Assembly: GCA_002319965.1 (NCBI GenBank)
Contig: DCJQ01000024.1
Coordinates: 1 to 64,000, forward strand
Direction: 5' to 3'
Origin: Megasphaera sp. UBA1696
GTDB lineage: Bacteria; Bacillota; Negativicutes; Veillonellales; Megasphaeraceae
DNA length: 64,000 bases
Part shown: piece by piece, positions 50,759 through 59,437 of the stretch
Numbering within the stretch: the first letter of the stretch is position 1
Layout of the letters: each line of letters starts with the position of its first letter
Notes under the pieces: generated by a model
Told to the model about the DNA's origin: nothing
Database searches by the model: none
Seen by the model: only the letters and a program-made list of their open reading frames with translations
Made by a program: the position numbers and the translations under genes

Positions 50759-50877
50759 ACAGGCTGGAGGCCTTGATTTTTAAAAACAGCTAGATAATTT
50801 TTCGAAGATAGTGTAAAATAATAAAGAATCCTACTGCACAAGGTGTGCGTATAGAGTCCGAAGGAGGAAAATGCGAT

Positions 50878-51915
50878 ATGGCAGAGTTTGCGAATATAAA
50901 AGTAATTGGTGTCGGCGGCGGCGGTAACAACGCTGTCAACCGTATGATAGAAAGCGGTTTGCAGGGGGTCCAGTTCATTTCGGTCAACACGGAAGACCAG
51001 GTACTGGAAGTATCCCAAGCCGATGTCAAAATTCAGATCGGTGAAAAATTGACACGCGGCCTCGGCGCCGGTGCCAATCCTCAGGTTGGTGAACAGGCTG
51101 CCCTTGAAAGTAAAGAAGAAATCATCAAGGCTCTCCAAGGTGCCGATATGGTATTCGTTACGGCCGGCATGGGCGGCGGTACCGGTACCGGTGCAGCCCC
51201 TATCGTAGCTGAATGTGCTAAGGAAATGGGCGCCCTCACGGTCGCTGTCGTTACCAAACCGTTCTTATTTGAAGGCAAGCGCCGCAGAGAAGTTGCCGAA
51301 AAGGGTGCCGACTACTTGAAAGAAAAGGTCGATACCATCATTACCATCCCCAATGATAAGCTGCTCCAGATCATCGACAAGAAGACGCCCCTCAAAGACG
51401 CTTTCCTCGTCGCTGACGACGTACTCCGCCAGGGCGTTCAGGGCATTTCCGACTTGATCACGACGACCGGTCTCATCAACCTCGACTTTGCCGACGTCAA
51501 GACGATTATGTCCGACCAGGGCGAAGCCATCATGGGTATCGGCATCGGCTCCGGTGAAAACCGTGCGGTCGAAGCGGTTGACGGTGCTATTCACAGTGCC
51601 CTCTTAGAAATGAGCATCGATGGCACGCAGAGCATCCTGCTCAACGTCACCGGCGGTCCGGACGTCAGCTTGTACGAAATCAACGAAGCTGCTGAAAAAG
51701 TGGCTGAAGCCGTTGATCCGGAAGCCAATATCATCTTCGGTTCGGTCATCGATCCGGACATGGAAGATTCGATCCGCATTACGGTCGTCGCTACGGGTTT
51801 CGGTAAAGAACCGTCTTCGATTCCTTCTTTCGGACAGGGAACGGGCGGAACGACAAAATCCGGCGATAAAAAAGATAGTGCCGGCGGCGTAGAAATTCCT
51901 GCGTGGATGAGATAA
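50878..51915 (+). CDS. ftsZ: Cell-division GTPase FtsZ
   Basis: A 345-residue tubulin homologue forming the division ring. VGGGGNNAVNRM, the tubulin signature GGGTGTGAAP, and NLDFADVKTIM are intact. The C-terminal peptide GGVEIPAWMR is the conserved tail that binds FtsA or other membrane tethers. The linker before it is short, about 20 residues. ATG at 50878 follows AAGGAGG (50861-50867). A terminator ends the cluster right after it. Confidence 0.97.
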   Translation: MAEFANIKVIGVGGGGNNAVNRMIESGLQGVQFISVNTEDQVLEVSQADVKIQIGEKLTRGLGAGANPQVGEQAALESKEEIIKALQGADMVFVTAGMGGGTGTGAAPIVAECAKEMGALTVAVVTKPFLFEGKRRREVAEKGADYLKEKVDTIITIPNDKLLQIIDKKTPLKDAFLVADDVLRQGVQGISDLITTTGLINLDFADVKTIMSDQGEAIMGIGIGSGENRAVEAVDGAIHSALLEMSIDGTQSILLNVTGGPDVSLYEINEAAEKVAEAVDPEANIIFGSVIDPDMEDSIRITVVATGFGKEPSSIPSFGQGTGGTTKSGDKKDSAGGVEIPAWMR

Positions 51916-51923
51916 TCAGCATG

Positions 51924-51957
51924 AAAAAAAGCGGATCCCGGCGGACCCGCTTTTTTT
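51924..51957 (+). terminator. Intrinsic terminator ending the dcw cluster
   Basis: GCGGATCC (51931-51938) pairs with GGACCCGC (51943-51950), one mismatch, loop CGGC, flanked by seven A and seven T residues. Confidence 0.9.
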
Positions 51958-51990
51958 GAAAATATCGTCGGAAAGAAGGTAGGAAGAAGG

Positions 51991-52455
51991 ATGAGATGCC
52001 CATTTTGCCAATGTGCAGATACAAAAGTAACCGATTCACGGGCAACCGATGATGGCAAAGCTATCCGCCGCCGCCGCGAATGCCAGCAGTGCGGCCGCCG
52101 GTTTACGACGTATGAGATGGTCGAAGAAGTCCCGCTCATCGTCGTCAAGAAAGACGGACGGCATGAACTGTTTGACCGCAATAAGTTGATCAACGGCTTG
52201 CTTCGGGCCTGCAACAAGCGGGAAGTCACGCGCCGACAGCTGGAAGAGATTGTCACCAAGGTTGAACGCAATATCCGCAACACACTGGCTCAGGAAGTGT
52301 CCAGTGAAAAAATAGGGGAAATGGTTTTGCGCGAACTTCGCTCTGTCGATGCCGTTGCCTATATCCGCTTTGCTTCCGTATACCGCGAGTTTGCCGACTT
52401 GGAAAGTTTTATGGCTGAATTGAAGTATCTCATGGGTACGAAAGAACAAAAATAA
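51991..52455 (+). CDS. nrdR: Ribonucleotide-reductase repressor NrdR
   Basis: A 154-residue regulator. An N-terminal zinc ribbon MRCPFCQCADTKVTDSR with its second pair CQQCGRRF is followed by an ATP-cone domain from about residue 49 (VVKKDGRHELFDRNKL). It represses nrd operons in response to (d)ATP. AAGGAAGG lies before the ATG. It begins 22 bases before hldE, so partial co-transcription with LPS genes is possible. Confidence 0.96.
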   Translation: MRCPFCQCADTKVTDSRATDDGKAIRRRRECQQCGRRFTTYEMVEEVPLIVVKKDGRHELFDRNKLINGLLRACNKREVTRRQLEEIVTKVERNIRNTLAQEVSSEKIGEMVLRELRSVDAVAYIRFASVYREFADLESFMAELKYLMGTKEQK

Positions 52456-52476
52456 GAGATTGAATCGAGGAACGCT

Positions 52477-53958
52477 ATGACAGAAAATTACATCGACCAC
52501 TTTTTTTATCATGTCTTGCCGAACCTGAAAATTGCCGTTATCGGAGATATTATGGTCGACCGCTACATCTTTGGCAAGGTCGAACGCATTTCACCGGAAG
52601 CACCGGTGCCGGTCAATAAAGTCGATCATATGACGTCGGTCTTAGGCGGGGCGGCCAATGTCGCATCCAACTTGGCTAACTTGGACTGCCATGTCTTATT
52701 GGGCGGTCTCATCGGCGACGACGAAAACGCCGACTTGCTCCACGAATTATTGACCGAGTCCCACATCGACGGCTCAGGCCTTGTCGTGCGAAAAGACCAT
52801 GCGACGACGACCAAGATGCGCATTCTCGGCTCTCGGCAGCAGATGGTTCGCCTTGACTTTGAAGAAGTGACGCCGTTAGCCGAAACGGAAGAAGAAACTC
52901 TTCTGGCCTGGCTGAAACAGCAGCTTTCATCAGGCCTCGATGGGATTATTCTGTCGGACTACCAAAAAGGCGTTCTTACCGATTCCCTGTCTAAACGCGT
53001 CATCGAAGCCGCCAATGAAGCTCATATCCCGGTCCTGGTCGATCCCAAGGGCAGCGATTGGAGCAAATATAATGGGGCTGACTTCGTGACGCCGAATATG
53101 AAAGAATTAGGTGACTGCTTGGGGACCCCTGTTGCCAACGAAGGCCAGGCCGTCGTCAAAGCAGCCAATGAACTGTATAAACAGTATTCCTTTGCCCACC
53201 TCATGGTGACCCGGTCTGAAAAGGGAATCACCGTCGTCGGAAAAGACGGCAAGGTTTGGAACAATCCGGCCACTGCCCAGGAAGTCTTTGACGTATCCGG
53301 CGCCGGAGATACCGTGGCCGCTGCCTTTTTAGCAGCCGTTGCCGGTAAGTTGTCCATTCGCACCAGCCTGCAAATCGCCAACGCCGCAGCCGGTATCGTT
53401 GTCACCAAGGTAGGGACCTATCCCATTCATCGCCATGAGCTCCTGAAATTATGGGAAGATTGGCATCCCGTCCGGTGGCAGCCCTATCAGTCCCTGACTT
53501 GGGATGAGATGGCTAAGAAAATCCGGGATTGGCAGCAGAAAGGGGAAACCGTCGTCTTTACGAACGGCTGCTTCGACATTCTGCACCGCGGCCACGTCCT
53601 CTATCTGCAGCAGGCAGCCATGCTGGGACAGCACCTGGTCGTCGGCCTCAACTCTGACGACTCCGTACGGCGCCTCAAAGGGGAAACGCGTCCTCTTGTA
53701 GCTCAGGAAGACCGGGCCGTTCTGCTCGGAGCCTTGGGATGTATCGATGACGTCGTCATCTTTGACGAAGACACGCCGAAGGAACTCTTAGAGGTCCTCC
53801 GTCCCGATATCCTGGTCAAAGGCGGCGATTATAAGGCCGATGAAGTCATTGGCCGCGAGTCCGTAAAGCGCGTAGAAATCATTTCCTTTGAAGAGGGGTA
53901 TTCGACGACGGGACTCGTTCAGAAAATAGCTGATTTGGTAAAGAAGGGGAAATTATGA
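52477..53958 (+). CDS. hldE: Bifunctional heptose-7-phosphate kinase / heptose-1-phosphate adenylyltransferase
   Basis: A 493-residue fusion for ADP-heptose synthesis. The N-terminal ribokinase-like domain (about 1-325) has GDIMVDRYIFG and the anion-hole segment DVSGAGDTVAAAF. The C-terminal nucleotidyltransferase (about 350-493) has FTNGCFDILHRGHVLYL. It makes the LPS inner-core precursor, evidence of an outer membrane. It overlaps hldD by four bases. Confidence 0.96.
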   Translation: MTENYIDHFFYHVLPNLKIAVIGDIMVDRYIFGKVERISPEAPVPVNKVDHMTSVLGGAANVASNLANLDCHVLLGGLIGDDENADLLHELLTESHIDGSGLVVRKDHATTTKMRILGSRQQMVRLDFEEVTPLAETEEETLLAWLKQQLSSGLDGIILSDYQKGVLTDSLSKRVIEAANEAHIPVLVDPKGSDWSKYNGADFVTPNMKELGDCLGTPVANEGQAVVKAANELYKQYSFAHLMVTRSEKGITVVGKDGKVWNNPATAQEVFDVSGAGDTVAAAFLAAVAGKLSIRTSLQIANAAAGIVVTKVGTYPIHRHELLKLWEDWHPVRWQPYQSLTWDEMAKKIRDWQQKGETVVFTNGCFDILHRGHVLYLQQAAMLGQHLVVGLNSDDSVRRLKGETRPLVAQEDRAVLLGALGCIDDVVIFDEDTPKELLEVLRPDILVKGGDYKADEVIGRESVKRVEIISFEEGYSTTGLVQKIADLVKKGKL

Positions 53959-54920
53959 AAATAGTAACAGGCGGTGCCGGTTTTATCGGCAGCAATATCG
54001 TAAAGCAACTGAATAATCGGGGCATCGACGACATCATCATCGTCGACGATCTGACCGACGGCCGCAAGTGCCGCAACCTCCAGGGCCTCGATTTCTTTGA
54101 TTATATGGATTACGCCGACTTCGATGAACAGATGGCCGACGATACCTTTGACTGCGGCTACATCGACGTCGTCTTCCACGAAGGGGCCTGCTCGGATACG
54201 ATGAATTACGACGGCCGCTACATGATGAAGAACAACTATGAAGGCAGCAAGAATCTTTTGCGCTACTGCATGAGCCGGAAGATTCCCTTCCTCTACGCGT
54301 CGTCGGCGTCGACCTACGGCAGTGGCCGAAACGGCTTCCGCGAAGATCCGTCGTGTGAAGAGGCCCTCAATCCCTATGCGTATTCCAAGCTCCAGTTCGA
54401 CCGTTTCGTTCGCCGCGTTCAACCTATCGCCAAGAGCCAAATCGTCGGTTTCCGTTATTTCAACGTCTTCGGACCGCAGGAAAACCACAAGGACAAGATG
54501 GCATCCCTGGTATTCCAGAAATACCATGAACTCCAAGAAACAGGGAAAATTACCCTCTTTAAAGGGACGGCAGGCTACGAAGATGGCGGTCAGATCCGCG
54601 ATTTCATCTACGTAAACGACGTCGTCAACGTCATCTTCTATTTCTGGGAACATCCGGAACTGTCGGGCATCTATAACTGCGGTACCGGTATCGGCCATAC
54701 CTTCAATGAATTTGTCCAAGGCGTCATCGATTATTGCGGCAAGGGCCATATCGAATACGTTCCTTTCCCGGATATTCTCAAGGGCAAATATCAGAGCTAC
54801 ACCCAGGCCGATACGGAAAATCTCATGAAAGCCGGCTATGACAAGGGCTTTACCCTCCTGTCGGAAGCCGTTAAGGAATACTGCAGCATCCTCGATAAGA
54901 ACGGCGGCTATTTCGCATGA
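53955..54920 (+). CDS. hldD: ADP-glycero-manno-heptose 6-epimerase
   Basis: A 321-residue short-chain dehydrogenase-type epimerase. The NAD loop is TGGAGFIGSNIVKQL, and the catalytic YAYSKLQFDRF contains Tyr and Lys. EGACSDTMNYDGRYMM and YFNVFGPQE match HldD. It converts ADP-D,D-heptose to ADP-L,D-heptose. It overlaps hldE and gmhB by four bases each, in pathway order. Confidence 0.96.
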   Translation: MKIVTGGAGFIGSNIVKQLNNRGIDDIIIVDDLTDGRKCRNLQGLDFFDYMDYADFDEQMADDTFDCGYIDVVFHEGACSDTMNYDGRYMMKNNYEGSKNLLRYCMSRKIPFLYASSASTYGSGRNGFREDPSCEEALNPYAYSKLQFDRFVRRVQPIAKSQIVGFRYFNVFGPQENHKDKMASLVFQKYHELQETGKITLFKGTAGYEDGGQIRDFIYVNDVVNVIFYFWEHPELSGIYNCGTGIGHTFNEFVQGVIDYCGKGHIEYVPFPDILKGKYQSYTQADTENLMKAGYDKGFTLLSEAVKEYCSILDKNGGYFA

Positions 54921-55438
54921 GAAAGGCTGTCTTTTTCGACCGCGACGGCGTCTTGAACGTCGATAAGTCGTACCTCGGATTCATCAAGGATTTTGAATGG
55001 ATGGACGGGGCTAAAGAAGCCTTGGCCTATTTGACGGCTGAAGGGTATACCATCATCGTCGTCACCAATCAGAGCGGCGTCGCCCGCGGTTATTACACCG
55101 AAGACGACGTAAAGACCCTCCACGATTGGATGTGCCGCGAGGCGGCTGCTGCCGGCGGGACGATTACTGCCGTCTATTACTGCCCCTACCTCGAAGGGGC
55201 GCCGATAAAAGCGTATGATAAAAAGAGCGATTGGCGCAAGCCGGAACCGGGAATGGTCTTGGCAGCTGCCCGCGACTACGATATCGACCTGTCTCGATCC
55301 TTTATGATCGGCGACATGCCCCGTGACGTCGAATGCGGTCGCCGAGCCGGCATGGACGGCTACTTATTCACCGGCGGCAGGCTCGATGCCTTTGTAAAGG
55401 CTATTGTCACAGAAAGGAAGGAACGTGAAAGCGTATAA
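54917..55438 (+). CDS. gmhB: Heptose-1,7-bisphosphate 7-phosphatase
   Basis: A 173-residue HAD phosphatase. FFDRDGVLN gives catalytic D8 and D10, VVTNQSGVARGYY is motif II, and KPEPGMV and FMIGDMPRDVECG complete the site. It acts between the two HldE activities. GmhA is not encoded in this window. Overlaps with hldD (4 bases) and the following heptosyltransferase (14 bases) mark a single operon. Confidence 0.93.
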   Translation: MRKAVFFDRDGVLNVDKSYLGFIKDFEWMDGAKEALAYLTAEGYTIIVVTNQSGVARGYYTEDDVKTLHDWMCREAAAAGGTITAVYYCPYLEGAPIKAYDKKSDWRKPEPGMVLAAARDYDIDLSRSFMIGDMPRDVECGRRAGMDGYLFTGGRLDAFVKAIVTERKERESV

Positions 55439-56456
55439 AAACATATTGGTCATCAAGATGAGTTCCCTTGGTGACGTTCTTCATTCGCTGCCGACGCTCC
55501 ATGCCCTGCGACAAAATTGTCCCGACGCCCGCATCGTCTGGGCCGTTCATCGGCAGTTTGCCTCGGTGCTGCCGGGAAAGCCCTACATTGACGACGTCAT
55601 CTATGTCGATAAAAAACGGCTGAAATCCTTGTCATACTGGATGGAACTGCGCAAGACACTCCACCCCTATCATTTCGATCTCTGCCTCGATCTGCAGGGC
55701 TTGGCCAAAAGTGCCATCGTCGCCTTCCTCAGCGGAGCCAAAGAGAAATACGGCTATTGGGAAATGCGCGAAGGGAGCTTTTTAGTCAGTAAAGGCCTGG
55801 TCGGGGCTCATAAATACGACCACGTCATCGAGCGCTATCTCGATACGGTCCGGGCCTTAGGCGGCCGCGTCGATGATTTGGCCTTTCCCTTGCCGGATAT
55901 TACGGCCGAGAAGGAGGCCTGGCGCCGGCGCCTTTTGCAAGACGGCCTCAAAGGGCCTTATATCGCCGTCGTTCCCGGTGCCCGCTGGAATGTCAAAGAA
56001 TGGCCTCTTGACTATTGGAGACGCTTTTTGCAGCGCCTGACCGATAAGGGACTGTCAGCCGTCATCTTAGGCGGCGACGACGATCGGGAGAAGGGCCGCC
56101 GGCTCAAAGAACAGGATGCGTCGGGGCTGGTTTTTGATTATACCGGCAAGACAGATCTTCGCCAACTCATGGCGGCCATCGATGAAAGCCTGATTTATCT
56201 CAGTGCCGACACGGGCCCCCTTCACATAGCCAATGCCCTTAAAAAGGAGCTCATCGCCCTTTTTGGCGCGACGTCTCCCGAACGGACCGGTCCTTATGGG
56301 GGAACGGACTGCGCTTATATCCATCTCATCATTTCGCCGACGTCGAAAGCCACGCCGGAAGAACCTCTCGTCGACGATCCGGACTGCATGGCCCAGATTA
56401 CCGTCGATACGGTGTGGAACCTTTTTGAAGAGGTACTGAAGAAGGTGGAACCATGA
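55425..56456 (+). CDS. waaC: LPS heptosyltransferase I-like (GT9)
   Basis: A 343-residue GT9 enzyme. The N-terminus VIKMSSLGDVLHSLPTLHAL is close to the WaaC signature. The nucleotide-sugar end VVPGARWNVKEWP and SADTGPLHIANAL is present. It adds the first heptose to the KDO region of lipid A core. GTG at 55425, after AAGGAAGG, lies inside the end of gmhB; longer in-frame starts are less likely. It overlaps the next heptosyltransferase by four bases. Confidence 0.88.
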   Translation: MKAYKNILVIKMSSLGDVLHSLPTLHALRQNCPDARIVWAVHRQFASVLPGKPYIDDVIYVDKKRLKSLSYWMELRKTLHPYHFDLCLDLQGLAKSAIVAFLSGAKEKYGYWEMREGSFLVSKGLVGAHKYDHVIERYLDTVRALGGRVDDLAFPLPDITAEKEAWRRRLLQDGLKGPYIAVVPGARWNVKEWPLDYWRRFLQRLTDKGLSAVILGGDDDREKGRRLKEQDASGLVFDYTGKTDLRQLMAAIDESLIYLSADTGPLHIANALKKELIALFGATSPERTGPYGGTDCAYIHLIISPTSKATPEEPLVDDPDCMAQITVDTVWNLFEEVLKKVEP

Positions 56457-57502
56457 TTAATTTACGCAAGAAAAAAATAATTGTCACCTTTCTCATGCAT
56501 CTTGGCGATCTCATCCTCATCACGCCGTTCCTGCAAGTCCTGCGCCGTCATGCCCAGGGGTCTGATATCACCCTCGTCGTCGACGAAAAAGTTGCCGACG
56601 TCGTCCGCTATAACCCCGATATCGATCACCTCATCACCATCGATAAAAAGGGGAAGGACAACTCGATCAGCGCCTTGTGGCATATCGGCCGCCGCCTGCA
56701 TCAACAGCACTATGATATTTTGATTAACCTGCATCCCAATGAACGGACGTCTTTTTTGGCGGCCGCCATTCAAGCTAAGAAATTCGTCGGCATGAGCCAT
56801 TTTCTGGCCCGCCCGCTGATGAACCGCTATACGCGGCTGGATCGCATCCACCTCCACGCCGCCGATATGTACATCAACGTCCTGGCCCAGCTCGGCATCG
56901 ACGACTATCGCAGCGATGGGCTGCAGTTCCCGACTTCAAAGGCCTGGGATGACAAGGCTGCCGCCTTTTATGAATCCCACGGTGTCTCGCCGGCTGACAG
57001 CCTTATCGGCTTTAATATCGGCAGTGCCGTTCCTCAGAAGCGGTGGCCGGCCAAACGGTTTGCCGCTGTGGCTGATTACTTTGGCCGCCGGGGCTTCAAA
57101 TGCGTCTTCTTCGGCGGCGATATGGACCGCGATATGGTCAGCGAAGCGACGGGGGAAATGACCTCGAAGCCCATCGTGGCCACCGGGGCCTTTACCATCG
57201 GCGAACTGGCTGCAGCCATTCGCAGGTGTTCCCTGTTCATAACCAATGACAGTGGCCCGATGCACATCGCCGTCAGCCAACGGGTGCCCTTGGTCGCCCT
57301 CTACGGGCCGAGCAATCCTAAGCTCTACGGTCCCTATACGGACCGGGCCATCGTCCTCGAATCGACGGACCATTATGAAGTCGGCAAGAGCATGAAGAAA
57401 ATTATCCGCGAAGGTAACTATAAAGGTATTTCGGTTATTCCCATGAGCCAGGTCATCGCCGCAGGCGAAGAACTCCTGAGCCGCTATTATGGAAGAACAT
57501 AA
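56453..57502 (+). CDS. ADP-heptose:LPS heptosyltransferase (GT9, WaaF/WaaQ-like)
   Basis: A 349-residue GT9 protein. TFLMHLGDLILITPFLQVL is the acceptor-side N-terminal motif, and FNIGSAVPQKRWPAKRFA and NDSGPMHIAVSQRVP form the ADP-heptose site. It probably adds the second or third heptose; which one cannot be settled by sequence alone. It overlaps the previous gene by four bases and precedes an outer-membrane protein gene by 30. Confidence 0.87.
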   Translation: MINLRKKKIIVTFLMHLGDLILITPFLQVLRRHAQGSDITLVVDEKVADVVRYNPDIDHLITIDKKGKDNSISALWHIGRRLHQQHYDILINLHPNERTSFLAAAIQAKKFVGMSHFLARPLMNRYTRLDRIHLHAADMYINVLAQLGIDDYRSDGLQFPTSKAWDDKAAAFYESHGVSPADSLIGFNIGSAVPQKRWPAKRFAAVADYFGRRGFKCVFFGGDMDRDMVSEATGEMTSKPIVATGAFTIGELAAAIRRCSLFITNDSGPMHIAVSQRVPLVALYGPSNPKLYGPYTDRAIVLESTDHYEVGKSMKKIIREGNYKGISVIPMSQVIAAGEELLSRYYGRT

Positions 57503-57532
57503 ATCTTGTATTCTATTTGGAGGTGTCATGTC

Positions 57533-58111
57533 ATGAAAAAATTTATCTTAACGGCGACATTGGCAGCATTTGCCATTACGTCAGCAGCGTGGGCAGCCCC
57601 TATCAAAAATGAGCAGCCCGGTGATTTGAAAGCGAACATCAACTATGGCTTTGACCAAAAAGAAGGTCACGGCGACGCCGACAGCCGCTTTACCGGCGGC
57701 GACGTCACCTACGTCCTGAACGATCGTTGGAATCTCCAGTACATCAACAACTATACGAAGGGCGACGATTCCCACAAGATCAATGAAAACTATCTCGTCG
57801 GCAATTACCGCCTGACGGAATACCTCTCGGCTTATGCCGGTGCTTCCTACGTTAAGACCGATACGTACAACACGAAAAAATCCTACGGCTACCAGGTCGG
57901 CGTCCGCGGCCAGGTTCCCATTTCCGAACGTTGGCAGGGCTTTGCTTCCATCGGTGTCGGCGATGACGTCAATACCTATGAAATCGGCGTCGGCTACGAC
58001 ATTACGCCGGAATGGGACGCTCACCTCAAATATCGCCGCAGCAGCGTCGATGTCGACAATTACGATGACGACGTCCGCGGCTGGCAGGTCGGTATGGGCT
58101 ATAAGTTCTAA
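57533..58111 (+). CDS. Small outer-membrane beta-barrel protein
   Basis: A 192-residue exported protein. The signal peptide MKKFILTATLAAFAITSAAW ends near A22. The mature part alternates polar and aromatic residues in about eight to ten strands and ends GWQVGMGYKF, a C-terminal phenylalanine beta-signal recognised by the BAM machinery. ATG at 57533 after GGAGGTG is chosen over an in-frame TTG at 57506. It follows the LPS operon and probably inserts in the outer membrane. The function is unknown. Confidence 0.8.
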   Translation: MKKFILTATLAAFAITSAAWAAPIKNEQPGDLKANINYGFDQKEGHGDADSRFTGGDVTYVLNDRWNLQYINNYTKGDDSHKINENYLVGNYRLTEYLSAYAGASYVKTDTYNTKKSYGYQVGVRGQVPISERWQGFASIGVGDDVNTYEIGVGYDITPEWDAHLKYRRSSVDVDNYDDDVRGWQVGMGYKF

Positions 58112-58113
58112 CG

Positions 58114-58143
58114 TTGACAATGGGGCAGCCTGTCCCGTATAAT
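58114..58143 (+). promoter_or_regulatory. Consensus promoter of the structured RNA
   Basis: TTGACA (58114-58119), 18-bp spacer, TATAAT (58138-58143). Perfect hexamers imply high expression. Confidence 0.9.
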
Positions 58144-58149
58144 GTATCA

Positions 58150-58410
58150 ATGACATGTGCTGTGGTTGAAAGTCGATGTCAGTCGCAGACGAAGCGATCC
58201 ACGTAAGGTGCCCAAAGCGGTACTGATCATAGTGCGGCCTAGAAGTAAGACCTGCCGCGTCATAAAGCGCGAGAGGATTATTAGTGGGGGACAACAGTCT
58301 ATGAGCAAGGGTCCCGGCAGGCGAGTGTGGGGGTAAAGACCAGGTCAGGCATGTCACAGTGATAAGGTCTCGCATAAAGGCTCGTGCCACTATGCGGGAC
58401 CTTGTTTTTT
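58150..58410 (+). ncRNA. Highly structured non-coding RNA, 6S-RNA-like candidate
   Basis: About 260 bases with no protein-like frame, between a perfect promoter and a terminator (58364-58410). The ends pair: TGACATG (58151-58157) with CATGTCA (58350-58356), extended by CTG/CAG. Long-range CCTGCC (58251-58256) pairs with GGCAGG (58316-58321), and GGGAC (58288-58292) with GTCCC (58311-58315). TCGC/GCGA and GTGG/CCAC lie near the 5' end. The roughly 205-base body with closed ends is the size of 6S RNA. No SRP, tmRNA or RNase P signature was found. The identity is unproven. Confidence 0.7.
58364..58410 (+). terminator. Terminator of the structured RNA
   Basis: AAGGTC and CGCATA (58364-58376) pair with TATGCG and GACCTT (58391-58403), each arm with one mismatched base between blocks, then six T residues. 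Confidence 0.9.
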
Positions 58411-58457
58411 CCCGTTCTTAAAGTTCAGTTTAAGGGGCATAAATAGTCGTTTTTTGT

Positions 58458-58486
58458 TTGACGGATGATTATTCGTATAGTAAAAT
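58458..58486 (+). promoter_or_regulatory. Promoter of the thioesterase pair
   Basis: TTGACG (58458-58463), 17-bp spacer, TAAAAT (58481-58486), 40 bases before the first gene. Confidence 0.82.
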
Positions 58487-58525
58487 ATAAGGGATTTATG
58501 TATTAGCCTAAGGAGTGGAGTCATA

Positions 58526-58960
58526 ATGGATCGCGAATGGTTAGAGCATGAGATTCAAAGAAATCCTTTTGATACCTTTATGCAGTTCCATGTAGCCAAG
58601 GCTGAACAGGAGTGTACTGTTCTCACCTTTGAGAATAAGGGCTCAAAATGGGATAATCCCAACGGTACGATGTACGGCGGTGTGTTGTACTCCATGGCCG
58701 ATTCGGCGATGGAAGCTGCCTGTGCTGTCCACGGCAAGGCGGTCCTGACCTTGGATCTGGGCATGAACTATCTTCGCCCGGCCTTTGCCGATACGGTCAT
58801 CCGTGCCGAAGCAAAGATCATTCACAACGGCCGCACGACGATGGTCGCTCTTTGTGATTTTTACGATGATGACGATCGCTACTTAGCGCATGGGAAAGGA
58901 ACCTTCTTCGTGACCGGCCCGTACGGCGGCGAAGAACAAGGAGGTACGGACCATGGATGA
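58526..58960 (+). CDS. PaaI-type hotdog thioesterase (first of two)
   Basis: A 144-residue hotdog protein. NPNGTMYGGVLYSMADSAMEAA contains the Asn and the HGG-like turn (here YGG, lacking the usual His). LDLGMNYLRPAF and the later AKIIHNGRTTMVAL strand are typical. It probably hydrolyses an acyl-CoA thioester. AAGGAG precedes the ATG. It overlaps the second thioesterase gene by eight bases, so the two may form a hetero-oligomer. Confidence 0.83.
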   Translation: MDREWLEHEIQRNPFDTFMQFHVAKAEQECTVLTFENKGSKWDNPNGTMYGGVLYSMADSAMEAACAVHGKAVLTLDLGMNYLRPAFADTVIRAEAKIIHNGRTTMVALCDFYDDDDRYLAHGKGTFFVTGPYGGEEQGGTDHG

Positions 58961-59396
58961 GCCAAGACATGGCGTCGGCCTGTCCGACTCTGCCAGAATG
59001 CATGCCATCATCGAAGGCATTTATGCCAAAACGCCGTATTTCAAGAGCATGCCCTGCACCATTGAAACGGTAGCTGTCGGCCGCGTCCGCGTCGGCTTTG
59101 ACGTTAGCCGCCACATTTGTAATTATCGTAATATTGCCTCAGGCGGTGTCCTGGCAGCCTTTTGTGATACCCTTATGGGGATGGCCTGCCGGACGATGGG
59201 TTTTCAGGTTACGACCTTGGAAATCAATATGAACTACATTCGCAGTGTCAACAGCGGCGAGCACATTACCGGAATCGGACAGGTTCTCCATCACGGCAGA
59301 AATACGATTGTCGTCGAATGTGAATGCCGCGATGCCGACGGTAGTCTCATTGTAAAAGGGCGGTCGTCTTTTTACATTTTAAAAAAAATCGATTAA
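58953..59396 (+). CDS. PaaI-type hotdog thioesterase (second of two)
   Basis: A 147-residue hotdog protein, only distantly similar to its neighbour. NIASGGVLAAFCDTLMGMA holds the SGG turn and the acidic residue. LEINMNYIRSVNSGEHIT and VLHHGRNTIVVECECRD follow. AAGGAGG lies upstream. It overlaps the preceding gene by eight bases and is followed 41 bases later by an acyl-CoA dehydrogenase, suggesting a shared acyl-CoA pathway. Confidence 0.82.
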   Translation: MDEPRHGVGLSDSARMHAIIEGIYAKTPYFKSMPCTIETVAVGRVRVGFDVSRHICNYRNIASGGVLAAFCDTLMGMACRTMGFQVTTLEINMNYIRSVNSGEHITGIGQVLHHGRNTIVVECECRDADGSLIVKGRSSFYILKKID

Positions 59397-59437
59397 TATG
59401 ATATTCACGTATTACAGGGAAGGTTGGTTAGTACAAG

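Noticed and set aside
58330..58356. ACCAGGTCAGG within the structured RNA, similar to the start of the SRP RNA core
   Set aside because: The essential continuation with the GGAA tetraloop and AGCAGC is absent, and this segment takes part in the terminal closing stem.
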